A stretch of DNA of 10,833 bases from Oscillospiraceae bacterium. GTDB taxonomy: Bacteria; Bacillota; Clostridia; Oscillospirales; Oscillospiraceae. Position numbers and translations under genes: made by a program. A model generated the notes under the pieces. It had not been told where the DNA came from, searched no databases, and saw nothing but the letters and a program-made list of their open reading frames with translations. The stretch is from positions 1 to 10,833 of the forward strand of contig JAFYUG010000138.1 of the NCBI GenBank assembly GCA_017558545.1. The letters run 5' to 3'. Below are positions 1 to 6,397 of the stretch, piece by piece; the first letter of the stretch is position 1; each line of letters starts with the position of its first letter.

Positions 1-24
1 AAAACATGCCGGTGGCATGTTTTT
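1..24 (+). terminator. Intrinsic terminator-like hairpin at the window edge
   Basis: Bases 1-10 pair perfectly with 14-23 around the 3-base loop GGT, and the plus strand ends in five T. The A-run on the left makes it usable in the minus direction too. It probably ends a plus-strand gene lying left of the window, but no such gene is visible here. Confidence 0.55.
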
Positions 25-29
25 AGCAA

Positions 30-157
30 CCGACCGCAGCGGCTATGCCGCGAGGAGGGAACCAATTCGCGGCGGGCGGCAGATTGCCGCCCCTACAATA
101 GCATACCAATTAGAATTGCCTAAAAAAGCGGGCGAACGCAGGAGCGCCCCTACAATT
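30..157. repeat. Dispersed GC-rich hairpin repeats sharing CGCCCCTACAAT
   Basis: This non-coding stretch holds a run of short hairpins. GCGGC/GCCGC pairs at 39-51. GGGCGGC (74-80) pairs perfectly with GCCGCCC (86-92). GGGCG (130-134) pairs with CGCCC (145-149). The second and third hairpins are each followed by the same 12-base string CGCCCCTACAAT, at 88-99 and 145-156. From memory, 'ATTGTAGGGGCG' hairpins of this kind are common intergenic repeats in gut Clostridia; no family name is claimed. No ORF of useful length is present on either strand. Confidence 0.55.
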
Positions 158-185
158 TGAGGTAATAAGTAATAGGTAAACTTTT

Positions 186-257
186 CCGTCATTGCGTGGA
201 GCCGAAGGCGACATGGCAATCCGTAACCCCACGTGGCTCTCCCCTATGGGGAGAGGC
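186..257. repeat. Composite intergenic repeat with two palindromes
   Basis: Two palindromic units sit next to each other. The first (about 188-221) has outer arms ATTGC (191-195) and GCAAT (216-220) and an inner GCC-GAA-GGC hairpin (201-209). It resembles the 'CATTGCG...GGCAATCC' dispersed repeats found in many bacterial genomes. The second is CTCTCCCC (237-244) pairing with GGGGAGAG (248-255) around TAT. Neither ends in a T-run, so they are not obvious terminators. Together with the repeats before them they fill the space up to the terminator at 269. Confidence 0.5.
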
Positions 258-268
258 TTAAAAATGTG

Positions 269-302
269 AAAATCCCGAATTCATAAGAATTCGGGATTTT
301 TT
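269..302. terminator. Bidirectional terminator after the lipoprotein gene
   Basis: A perfect 14-bp stem (269-282 with 287-300) closes a 4-base ATAA loop. It lies 10 bases downstream of the lipoprotein stop codon in the minus direction. The plus strand carries six T (297-302). The minus strand carries four T within the stem end and a further T-run after CACA. It therefore ends the minus-strand gene and may also stop plus-strand transcription. Confidence 0.8.
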
Positions 303-312
303 GCATATAAAA

Positions 313-1674
313 TTATTCGGTTACATATCGGAGGTTTCTTGCGGTGTTGGAGCTCATCATGAAGCGGTCGCGGCTTGTATCCGCGTCTTCCAAAGCGCCG
401 GATTCGGCACCGGGGTCGAAAATATAGTTTGCTCCGTCAATTTCAATTTCCACCCATGCGTGGGGCAGCTGGTTTTGACCTATAACACCGCTGACGGCGG
501 TGGCCTCATAGCCAAGGCCGCGGGCAAGAGCCCAAAATACGGCGGCGTAGCTGGCGCTGTTGCCGCTGCCGGATTCAAACATGGTGTCGGCCTCGCTTAT
601 CTCCCAGCCTCTTGCGCCTATGGGATAGATATTTCTGCGCTGAATGCCGAAGCTCTCGCAGCAATAATCATAGGCAGCACGGAGCATTTCCAAACTATCG
701 CTATAACCTTTTGCCTCGGTGATATCCGCAAGAGCAGCGGAAACATAGCCATCCAAAGCGGCATCGCCGCTGGTATAGCGTCCGTTATATCCAAAAGTCA
801 ATGTTCCCAAAACTGTGTCGCAAATGAAATAGCCTTTGCTATCCACGCAGTAGAGATTGCCCTCCACCAAAACAAAGCCTTCCTCATACATAGCAGGAAG
901 AGTGGTGTCCAGCCAAGATTCGCCATCATCGCTATGGGTATGGGCAACGGTGGCTTCCATAAGATGACTATAATCAGAGCGCTCTTTGCTAATATCGGGT
1001 ATGCAGTAGCTGCCCTCGGCGGGAATGATTTTGCCGTCATATTCCCTGCCCAAAAGGGTGTTCAAGGTGACCGCAAGCTGGCTGCGGCTGACCATTTCGT
1101 CGGCTGCGCGGCCAAGGATAACTCTATCCAGCTCGTCGCTTGTGAAAAAGCTCAATAGCACTGCGCGAAGTTCCTGCACAGTTATGTCGTCGGTGGCAGC
1201 AAGGTTTTCGGGGAAATGGCTTTTGCCTTCTTCATTTGTAAGGGCATTGAGAGCGGTTTCCAGTTCCGCCGCCACAATTACACCATCGGGATTGAGCAGG
1301 CCGCCGCTGCCTGTGAAAAGATAGGGGGCTTCCTTATCCAAAAGGGGGAAATAAACGGCGGTGTAGCTCTCGCCGGACTTGACGGGAGTTGCTGCAGGCT
1401 GGGACTTGCGGCCATGGGAATCCATCCAATAGCCAAATCTGGCCCCTTCTTTTTCGGGAGCCTCAGGCACTTGGGCAAATTCATCCTCGCTGACAATTTG
1501 GTAGCTTATCTCCAAACCATCGGCCACGAAGCTGACCTCATAGCTGGCCTTCTCCGCCTGCACCATGTCAACAGCCGCACTCTCATTGCCCTCGCCGGTG
1601 CAGCTGCCCATAAGTACGCCGGAGAAGAGCACAAGGGCAGACAATATATATTTCGCAGATCGAGCAAAGTCCAT
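313..1674 (-). CDS. Lipoprotein with SLH-like repeats and a transglutaminase-like domain lacking the catalytic Cys
   Basis: This is a 453-residue exported protein. The N-terminus has a hydrophobic stretch (residues 9-24) followed by MGSC with Cys25, a weak lipobox, so a membrane-anchored lipoprotein is likely. Residues ~45-110 resemble the Listeria-Bacteroides/InlB B-repeat ('YEVSFVADG ... FGYWMD ... YTAVY'). Residues ~115-240 contain three degenerate SLH-like half modules (NPDG...AEL, ITVQELRAVL, SRSQLAVTLNTLLG). Residues ~325-425 match the transglutaminase-like core, with His405 in HAWVEI and Asp420 in FDPG. The position of the nucleophile Cys is Ser373 (G-N-S-A-S-Y), so cross-linking or protease activity is doubtful. 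The start is supported by GAGGT 6 bases upstream. It has its own promoter and terminator. A wall-binding or structural role is inference. Confidence 0.8.
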   Translation of the reverse strand: MDFARSAKYILSALVLFSGVLMGSCTGEGNESAAVDMVQAEKASYEVSFVADGLEISYQIVSEDEFAQVPEAPEKEGARFGYWMDSHGRKSQPAATPVKSGESYTAVYFPLLDKEAPYLFTGSGGLLNPDGVIVAAELETALNALTNEEGKSHFPENLAATDDITVQELRAVLLSFFTSDELDRVILGRAADEMVSRSQLAVTLNTLLGREYDGKIIPAEGSYCIPDISKERSDYSHLMEATVAHTHSDDGESWLDTTLPAMYEEGFVLVEGNLYCVDSKGYFICDTVLGTLTFGYNGRYTSGDAALDGYVSAALADITEAKGYSDSLEMLRAAYDYCCESFGIQRRNIYPIGARGWEISEADTMFESGSGNSASYAAVFWALARGLGYEATAVSGVIGQNQLPHAWVEIEIDGANYIFDPGAESGALEDADTSRDRFMMSSNTARNLRYVTE

Positions 1675-1758
1675 CTGTGTACCTCATTTCGGAGTTATAA
1701 TCGGTCATAATCACGCAGAGCGCAATAGCACATTATGTAACCCGTATTATGTAGACCC

Positions 1759-1787
1759 ATTATATATGGTGTTAAAACAAAATTCAA
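1759..1787 (-). promoter_or_regulatory. Sigma-A type promoter for the lipoprotein gene
   Basis: Read on the minus strand, TTGAAT (1787-1782) and a perfect TATAAT (1764-1759) are separated by exactly 17 bases. This predicts a transcription start near 1752 and a 5' leader of ~75 bases. The surrounding DNA is AT-rich. No operator palindrome was seen. Confidence 0.6.
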
Positions 1788-1856
1788 CATGTAATTTCAC
1801 AATTTGTTTAAATTTTGGTAATTTTTTGGCGCCAAATAATGGCAAAGCGAAATAAA

Positions 1857-1886
1857 TAACCACCCCTGGCATTCCAGGGGTGGTTA
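1857..1886 (-). terminator. Strong intrinsic terminator after the secreted CuAO-domain gene
   Basis: A perfect 13-bp GC-rich stem (1857-1869 with 1874-1886) has a 4-base loop. It begins 5 bases after the stop codon. On the minus strand it is followed by the T-rich TTTATTT. Confidence 0.85.
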
Positions 1887-1891
1887 CATAA

Positions 1892-3034
1892 TTATTTTTC
1901 TAACTGCTGAATATAAGTTATGGTAGCCATTCTGGCCTCATGATCCCAATGAACGGTGGCGCCGAAGTACTCCAGCGGCGCTCTCAAAGGCACCATGGTG
2001 CGGTCTCCGATGATGGTGGGCGCGGTGTCGATAGGTATATTCCCCTCGCCATCCCACATATAATTTTGGTCTATGCGAAGGTATAAAATCTTGCCATCTT
2101 TATGGAGGCTCACCGTTCTTGTGGCGTGATCCCACTCCACATAGCCCCCCAGCGCTTCAACAACGGCTCTGATGGGCAAAAGGGTGCGGTCATTGCGGAT
2201 AAGGGGAGTTGTGCCAAGGGCGTCTATGGGATAAGTCTCTCCGTTCACGGTGATGAGAGGGTCATTGATGCAAAGGGAGATTTTGGTTATCTCGGGCTCG
2301 GGCTCGGGCTCGGGTTCGGGCATAACATCCTCCTCCAACTCGCCCTCGTTTTCGATGCTCACAACATCGCTGAGCCAGAAGGAAGAGCCGGTGCGAATAG
2401 CGTTGAAGAAGGCATCATAGCTTGCAAAGCAAAGTCTTATATAGGGCTTTGCGTCCCCTGCATAATCGGCAAAGTATACGCCCTCATCGCTGCAGGCTAG
2501 GAAGCAGAGAGAGTGGACATAGTCAATTCTCATGTGCTCACCGGCCTGGCAGTTATTGCGAAGGAAGTCCTTCACTCCCTCGGGAGTGAGATTCCATACG
2601 CTTTTAATGTCGCCGCCATTTTCATTTTTGATATAGAGCTTAGTGCCGCTCATGCCATCGCCATAGCAAAGCTGGGATGCCCACTTGGCATAGGCATAGC
2701 AGCCAGCCGCCCAAACGGTGAAGGTATAATTTCCGTCACTGACTTTTTCGGCATAGGAATTATAGTTATAATAGGGAAATGCTCCCTGATTTATGGCGGA
2801 AAAGCCGCTATCGAAAAGTAGATAGCTGACAGCTTCCTTAACCTGCTCTCGCTGCTCTTCGCTTTCAAAGCGCTGGCGGTCAATATCCTCCATTATCTTT
2901 TCAATATGGGGGCTTTGGGGGTCTGCTATTATAGTCTGCTTACAGTAATAGTAAGCATCGGCGCTGGGGCTAAGTCCTGCCATGATGGCAAGGCACAAAA
3001 GCCCGCCGGCTATTTTCTTCAAAAACTTCTTCAT
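1892..3034 (-). CDS. Secreted protein: possible papain-like domain plus copper amine oxidase N-terminal domain
   Basis: This is a 380-residue exported protein. A signal peptide covers residues 1-27 (MKKFLKKIAGG..., ending SADA before YYY). Residues ~95-215 contain GCYAYAKW (Cys112), a later His174 in VHSLCFLA and Asp190 in YFADYAGD. This order and spacing suggest a papain/CHAP-like cysteine peptidase fold, but that is inference. A (Pro-Glu)5 linker at 239-248 precedes a clear copper-amine-oxidase-N domain (~253-375): VNGETYPID, then two copies of the hallmark 'DRTLLPIRA.VEALG..V.WDHATRTV' / 'DRTMVPLRA.LEYFGATVHWDHEARMATI'. That domain is common in clostridial surface proteins. The start at 3034 is chosen because it has GAGGA just upstream and the signal peptide; an in-frame ATG at 3109 lies inside the promoter. 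Confidence 0.8.
   Translation of the reverse strand: MKKFLKKIAGGLLCLAIMAGLSPSADAYYYCKQTIIADPQSPHIEKIMEDIDRQRFESEEQREQVKEAVSYLLFDSGFSAINQGAFPYYNYNSYAEKVSDGNYTFTVWAAGCYAYAKWASQLCYGDGMSGTKLYIKNENGGDIKSVWNLTPEGVKDFLRNNCQAGEHMRIDYVHSLCFLACSDEGVYFADYAGDAKPYIRLCFASYDAFFNAIRTGSSFWLSDVVSIENEGELEEDVMPEPEPEPEPEITKISLCINDPLITVNGETYPIDALGTTPLIRNDRTLLPIRAVVEALGGYVEWDHATRTVSLHKDGKILYLRIDQNYMWDGEGNIPIDTAPTIIGDRTMVPLRAPLEYFGATVHWDHEARMATITYIQQLEK
2291..2320 (-). repeat. In-frame hexanucleotide tandem repeat encoding the (Pro-Glu)5 linker
   Basis: On the plus strand there are four perfect CTCGGG units followed by one TTCGGG unit, 30 bases in all. On the coding strand each 6-base unit encodes Pro-Glu. Gain or loss of units would change linker length without a frameshift, so this is a candidate length-variable site. 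Confidence 0.85.
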
Positions 3035-3087
3035 ATATGTCCTCAGGTTTCCCTTGGTAATTTTTGCTGGGCACAGCAACGCACAAC

Positions 3088-3116
3088 AGTATATATATTG
3101 AGCCATCAACTGTCAA
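3088..3116 (-). promoter_or_regulatory. Sigma-A type promoter for the secreted CuAO-domain gene
   Basis: Read on the minus strand, a perfect TTGACA (3116-3111) and TATACT (3093-3088) are separated by 17 bases. The predicted transcription start is near 3081, giving a leader of ~47 bases before the ATG at 3034. It lies 47 bases downstream of the decarboxylase-family gene. No clear terminator separates the two, so some read-through from the scf operon is possible. Confidence 0.7.
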
Positions 3117-3163
3117 GGCGAAAAATGGGGAAGCGTGATTTTAGAGAGAAGTTTGGCTGAGGC

Positions 3164-4483
3164 TTATTCCACAACGCAGCATTCCTTGATGCCATAATAA
3201 TCAAAGCAGCTAATGGCATGGCTATCAATTCTTTCACCGCAGGCAACAATAGGCACCGCCGGAGGACAGCCCACCGTGGGCACCGCCAGAATTCTGCCAA
3301 GACTTTCGGACACTGAAACAAGCTCAGAACAGGACAGCATGGCTTCCCGTATGCTCATTGCCTGCTCAGCCGGGCGAATGAGGGGGGAACGCTCCGAAAT
3401 AGCCGCTCTTGGGGGAATATGCATCAGTACCTCCTCCAAACGCTCCAGCCCTTCCCTGCCCGTTTCCGGCGTAAGCATCAGCACCAGATAATCGCAATCG
3501 TAAAACTCCGGAATAATCCCCTGCTCAATGAGGATTTCTCCGAGCTCTGCGCCTGTATATCCGTAGGCTTTGGCTGCAAGGGTGATTTTCAGCGGCTCAT
3601 TTCCGTAAAGACCATATCCCCATTCCTGCAGCTTTTCTTTCAATGTGTTCACTTGCTTCAGAAACGGTCTGAGTTTTTCTTCGTATGTATCCAAATAAAC
3701 ATTTGCCCTATCCAAAGACTGTAAAATCAGATAGGAGGGGCTGGTTGACCCAAAAATGGCCATTGCATTTTTCACCTGAGAGCCGAACTTTTCATCGCAT
3801 TCTTTGGAAAGATGCAGATATGCGCCACCTGTTAAAACAGGGAGAGTTTTGTGGGCAGAATCGCAGCAAATATCCGCTCCCAAATCCATGGGATGCCGGG
3901 ACTGGGGGAGGAATTTCAGATATGCTCCGTGGGCATTATCCACAAGCAGCAGTACGCCATTTTTATGGCACAGCTCCGCAATGGCGGCCACATCCACCAT
4001 ATTGCCCAAATAATCCGGATTTGTCAGGTAGATTGCGGCAGGCTTTTCCCCGGTCTTTTCCAGGTAAGCCGAAATATCCTCCGCCGTCAAAGCGCAGGAT
4101 AGGTAGCCTGCATTATCTCTTGGATATAGCCAATCAACATCCATATCCAGCAATGCAGCAGCCGTAAGAAAGCTTTTATGGGCATTGCGTCCTGCCGCGA
4201 TTTTGGGCTTTGAATGCATTTGCACCAAATACAGCATAGCGCGAATGCATTGGGAGGAGCCTTCGGTGGAATAAAAGGTCTTGCAGCCGAATATCCTGCC
4301 TGCATTATCTTCGCTTTGAGCGATTATCCCCTCCGCCTCATAGAGGCTATCGGCGCCCTCAATCTCCGTGATGTCCAAATGCTCTACGCCAAGAAAAGAG
4401 CAGCCTTTATGCCCCGGCATATGCAGTCTCAGAGGATTTGCCCGAGAATACTTTTGGACAAAATCGCAAATGGGTGTATTCAT
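3164..4483 (-). CDS. PLP-dependent enzyme of the Orn/Lys/Arg decarboxylase family
   Basis: This 439-residue protein is a fold-type I PLP enzyme of the short (Bacillus SpeA/YaaO-like) Orn/Lys/Arg decarboxylase family. Visible hallmarks are LHMPGHKG (20-27), STEGSSQ (72-78, phosphate-binding region), VDNAHGAYLKF with Asp182 and His185, and SAHKTLP with Lys212 as the likely Schiff-base lysine. The C-terminal GCPPAVPIV...GERI segment fits the family's C-terminal domain. The substrate cannot be told from sequence; arginine, lysine or another basic amino acid are options. The start at 4483 has GGTGA five bases upstream. An alternative ATG at 4489 overlaps the scfB stop as ATGA. Either way it is translationally linked to scfB, which suggests co-expression with the SCIFF genes. 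A direct role in peptide maturation is unproven. Confidence 0.85.
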   Translation of the reverse strand: MNTPICDFVQKYSRANPLRLHMPGHKGCSFLGVEHLDITEIEGADSLYEAEGIIAQSEDNAGRIFGCKTFYSTEGSSQCIRAMLYLVQMHSKPKIAAGRNAHKSFLTAAALLDMDVDWLYPRDNAGYLSCALTAEDISAYLEKTGEKPAAIYLTNPDYLGNMVDVAAIAELCHKNGVLLLVDNAHGAYLKFLPQSRHPMDLGADICCDSAHKTLPVLTGGAYLHLSKECDEKFGSQVKNAMAIFGSTSPSYLILQSLDRANVYLDTYEEKLRPFLKQVNTLKEKLQEWGYGLYGNEPLKITLAAKAYGYTGAELGEILIEQGIIPEFYDCDYLVLMLTPETGREGLERLEEVLMHIPPRAAISERSPLIRPAEQAMSIREAMLSCSELVSVSESLGRILAVPTVGCPPAVPIVACGERIDSHAISCFDYYGIKECCVVE

Positions 4484-4488
4484 CGCCA

Positions 4489-5865
4489 TCACCCCAAGGC
4501 GCGAGCCGCAGCCACCATGATGGCGCACTCCATTCTCTTGCGGAAGAGCTCACAGCCCTGCTGATAAACACCGGTGACACTGCCGGTGGCATGGTAGGCA
4601 TTGGCAGCGCAGCCGCCGGAGCAATAAAGTCTTGCCCAGCAATCGCGGCACTCGGGATGGGCATAGACATTGCAGGAAGCAAATTCATCCTGCACGGCAG
4701 TATTGGAAACGCCGTTCCATATATCACCCAGCTTAAAGCGCTCCTCGCCAACAAACTGATGGCAGGGATAAAGCTCGCCCTCGGGGGTGACGGCCATATA
4801 TTCCGTTCCGCTGCCGCAGCCGGAAATTCGCTTATAAATGCAGGGGCCGCCGCTTAGGTCAATCATGTAGTGGTAGAAGGTGAAGGGCTTGCCTTCCCTA
4901 TCTTTTTCCAGCATCAGCTGAGCCAGTTTTTCGTACTGGTCCATAATGATGGCCATATCTTCCTCGGTGAGTGCAGAGGGATCATCTTCCGCGCAAACCA
5001 CAGGCTCCATGCTCAGTTCATTGAAGCCCAAGTCCAGCATGGTCTGAATATCCTTCAAAAAGTCGGGGTTAGCATGGGTAAAAGTGCCGCGCATATAGTA
5101 TTCCCTGCCGCCTCTTGCCTCCACAAATTTTTGGAATTTGGGAACTATCTTTTCCCAGCTGCCATTGCCGGCATAGTCCACACGGAAGCGGTCATGAACT
5201 TCTTTTCGGCCATCCAGGCTCAGCACCACATTGCTGCATTCCCGGTTGGCCCACTCGATTACATCCTCATCCACCAAAACACCATTGGTGGTCAGGGTGA
5301 ATCGGAAGTTTTTGCCCCTTTCCTTTTCAACGCTGCGGGCATAGGCCACCAAATCCTTCACCACATCGAAGTTCATCAAAGGCTCGCCGCCGAAGAAGTC
5401 CACTTCCAGATTGCGGCGGCTGCCCGAATTATCCATGAGGAAGTCCAGAGCCTGCTTGCCCACTTCATAGGACATAAGGGCTCTTTCCCCATGGTATTTG
5501 CCCTGACTTGCAAAGCAATAGGCGCAGTTCAGATTGCAGGTGTGGGCCACATGGAGGCACAGAGCCTTCACAACGCCGGCGGTCTTTTGCTTCAGCTCCC
5601 CGGCCATGGGCTCGAAGGTATCGGGGGCGAAAAGCTTTCCTGCATTTTTCAGACCCACAATCTGGTTATAGCACTCCAGAATATCCTCTTTGGAAACATC
5701 CTGGCGGAGAGCATATTTCTCCTCCATGGCGGAGCATATCTCTTCCCTGCCAAACTGCTCAAACATTGCGATTATATCATAGGCAACTTCGTCCACAACA
5801 TGAACAGAGCCGGAGCATACATCCAGCACAATATTGTAATCGCCCAGCTTATATTGATGAATCAT
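4489..5865 (-). CDS. scfB: SCIFF peptide maturase, radical SAM/SPASM thioether-forming enzyme
   Basis: This 458-residue protein matches the SCIFF (ranthipeptide) maturase family in length and layout. The N-terminal ~95 residues fit a precursor-recognition (RRE-like) region. The radical SAM cluster motif is Cys110-x3-Cys114-x2-Cys117 (HTCNLNCAYCFAS), followed by GGEP at 159-162. The C-terminal SPASM/auxiliary-cluster region carries Cys342, 350, 368, 406, 409, 415, 419 and 438 (including CRDC and CSGGC), enough to ligate two extra 4Fe-4S clusters. It would use SAM to make thioether cross-links in the ScfA peptide in the cytoplasm. The start has AAAGGAG upstream at good spacing. It lies 345 bases after scfA because of an intervening palindromic element. 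Confidence 0.93.
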   Translation of the reverse strand: MIHQYKLGDYNIVLDVCSGSVHVVDEVAYDIIAMFEQFGREEICSAMEEKYALRQDVSKEDILECYNQIVGLKNAGKLFAPDTFEPMAGELKQKTAGVVKALCLHVAHTCNLNCAYCFASQGKYHGERALMSYEVGKQALDFLMDNSGSRRNLEVDFFGGEPLMNFDVVKDLVAYARSVEKERGKNFRFTLTTNGVLVDEDVIEWANRECSNVVLSLDGRKEVHDRFRVDYAGNGSWEKIVPKFQKFVEARGGREYYMRGTFTHANPDFLKDIQTMLDLGFNELSMEPVVCAEDDPSALTEEDMAIIMDQYEKLAQLMLEKDREGKPFTFYHYMIDLSGGPCIYKRISGCGSGTEYMAVTPEGELYPCHQFVGEERFKLGDIWNGVSNTAVQDEFASCNVYAHPECRDCWARLYCSGGCAANAYHATGSVTGVYQQGCELFRKRMECAIMVAAARALG

Positions 5866-5966
5866 ATTTCTTCTCCTTTATGAGTTTATGAAAAAATGCC
5901 GCCTTAAGGCGGACTCACATTGGGATTTATGCGCTCCAAAGTGTATCTTTTCCAGCAATACTTCAT

Positions 5967-6007
5967 AAAAAAGTCATGGCAGGCGACAGCCTTGCCATGG
6001 CTTTTTT
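5967..6007. terminator. Terminator-like hairpin inside the scfA-scfB element
   Basis: The stem is 18 bp including six A-T pairs: 5967-5981 with 5993-6007, then 5982-5984 with 5989-5991, one bulged T at 5992, and loop GACA. Both strands end in six T. On the minus strand it sits between scfA and scfB, where it could attenuate transcription and favour the peptide over the enzyme. The stem is slightly better on the plus strand, where T5974-G6000 is a wobble pair instead of a mismatch. Confidence 0.6.
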
Positions 6008-6064
6008 CTTTGTCTTGCAGAAAAATATATTACTTTGGAGTGCTTTGCAGTTTTGAATAGGAGA

Positions 6065-6144
6065 TTTTTTCCTGCGGCAACACCGTCTCTTGCAGAAATA
6101 CTTTGTGTATTTCAAAAGAGGCGGGGGAAGCTGCGGGGAAAAAG
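6065..6144. repeat. Long imperfect hairpin forming arm 2 of the element
   Basis: TTTTTCC near 6066-6072 pairs with GGAAAAA at 6137-6143. The pairing continues through GC-rich segments (6073-6078 with 6130-6136; 6083-6091 with 6116-6124) to a perfect 7-bp apical stem GAAATAC (6095-6101) / GTATTTC (6107-6113) with a 5-base loop. Confidence 0.6.
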
Positions 6145-6210
6145 ATTCATTCAAAACCGCATAAATCCCTATGTGAGTCCGCCTAATCGGCGGCATTTCT
6201 GCTTTTGCAA

Positions 6211-6363
6211 TTAGTTGCTTTCCTTGGAGCTTTCGCACTTCTGGTTTGCGATACCGCAGCTGGTCTTGCAAGCAGACTGGCAGGAAGTCTGGCACTCGCC
6301 GCAGCCGCCGTTTTTAGCGCTGTCGCAAAGATTGCGGGTTTCGATAGTCTTAATATGTTCCAT
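6211..6363 (-). CDS. scfA: SCIFF (six-cysteine) ranthipeptide precursor
   Basis: This 50-residue peptide begins MEHIKTIET and contains the family core CGECQTSCQSACKTSC, so it is the substrate of the adjacent radical SAM enzyme. The six family cysteines are C21, C24, C28, C32, C36 and C43. There is an extra Cys at 13. Residue 37, just after CKTSC, is Gly (codon GGT) where the family usually has Thr. The start at 6363 is supported by AAGGTGA five bases upstream and by the conserved MxHIKTI start. A longer in-frame reading from 6432 would run through the promoter and is rejected. The final product's role is not known for the family with certainty; signalling or regulatory roles have been proposed. 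Confidence 0.95.
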   Translation of the reverse strand: MEHIKTIETRNLCDSAKNGGCGECQTSCQSACKTSCGIANQKCESSKESN

Positions 6364-6397
6364 ATTTTTCACCTTCCGTAAAGATTTAACCGTATTT

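Larger units (their letters stand above)
5894..6198. mobile_element. 305-bp element with 40-bp terminal inverted repeats (MITE-like or structured RNA)
   Basis: The left end 5894-5933 and right end 6158-6198 are inverted copies. Pairing runs AAATGCCGCC / GGCGGCATTT, then GGCGGACTCACAT, one T-T mismatch, then GGGATTTATGCG. Inside, GCGCTCCAAAGT (5931-5942) pairs with 6032-6043 to close arm 1, and GTTTTGAAT (6050-6058) pairs with 6149-6157 to close arm 2. Each arm contains a long hairpin (5967-6007 and 6065-6144). The whole can fold as a three-way junction. No transposase is encoded and no target duplication was found. The best reading is a miniature inverted-repeat element; a conserved structured RNA is the alternative. 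Confidence 0.7.
5866..6210. other. Intergenic stretch scfA-scfB: palindromic element plus short flanks
   Basis: There is no credible gene here. Almost the whole stretch is the inverted-repeat element at 5894-6198. Only 28 bases on the scfB side (with its ribosome binding site) and 12 on the scfA side lie outside it. Removing the element would leave a ~40-base gap typical of an operon. Confidence 0.75.

Noticed and set aside
301..1158. A 285-codon plus-strand open frame opposite the lipoprotein gene
   Set aside because: It starts in the terminator region, has no family resemblance, and mirrors the real minus-strand gene.
3035..3109. Longer start for the secreted CuAO-domain protein at 3109
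   Set aside because: That ATG lies between the -35 and -10 boxes of the promoter and would bury the signal peptide; the ATG at 3034 has a ribosome binding site.
4870..5883. A 337-codon open frame on the plus strand opposite scfB
   Set aside because: It is the antisense of a clearly recognised radical SAM enzyme, has no domain match I can see, and reflects codon bias of the real gene.
5880..6212. Target-site duplication flanking the palindromic element
   Set aside because: The flanks (…TTTATGAAA on the left and CTGCTTTTG… on the right) share no convincing direct repeat, so insertion cannot be proven from this copy.
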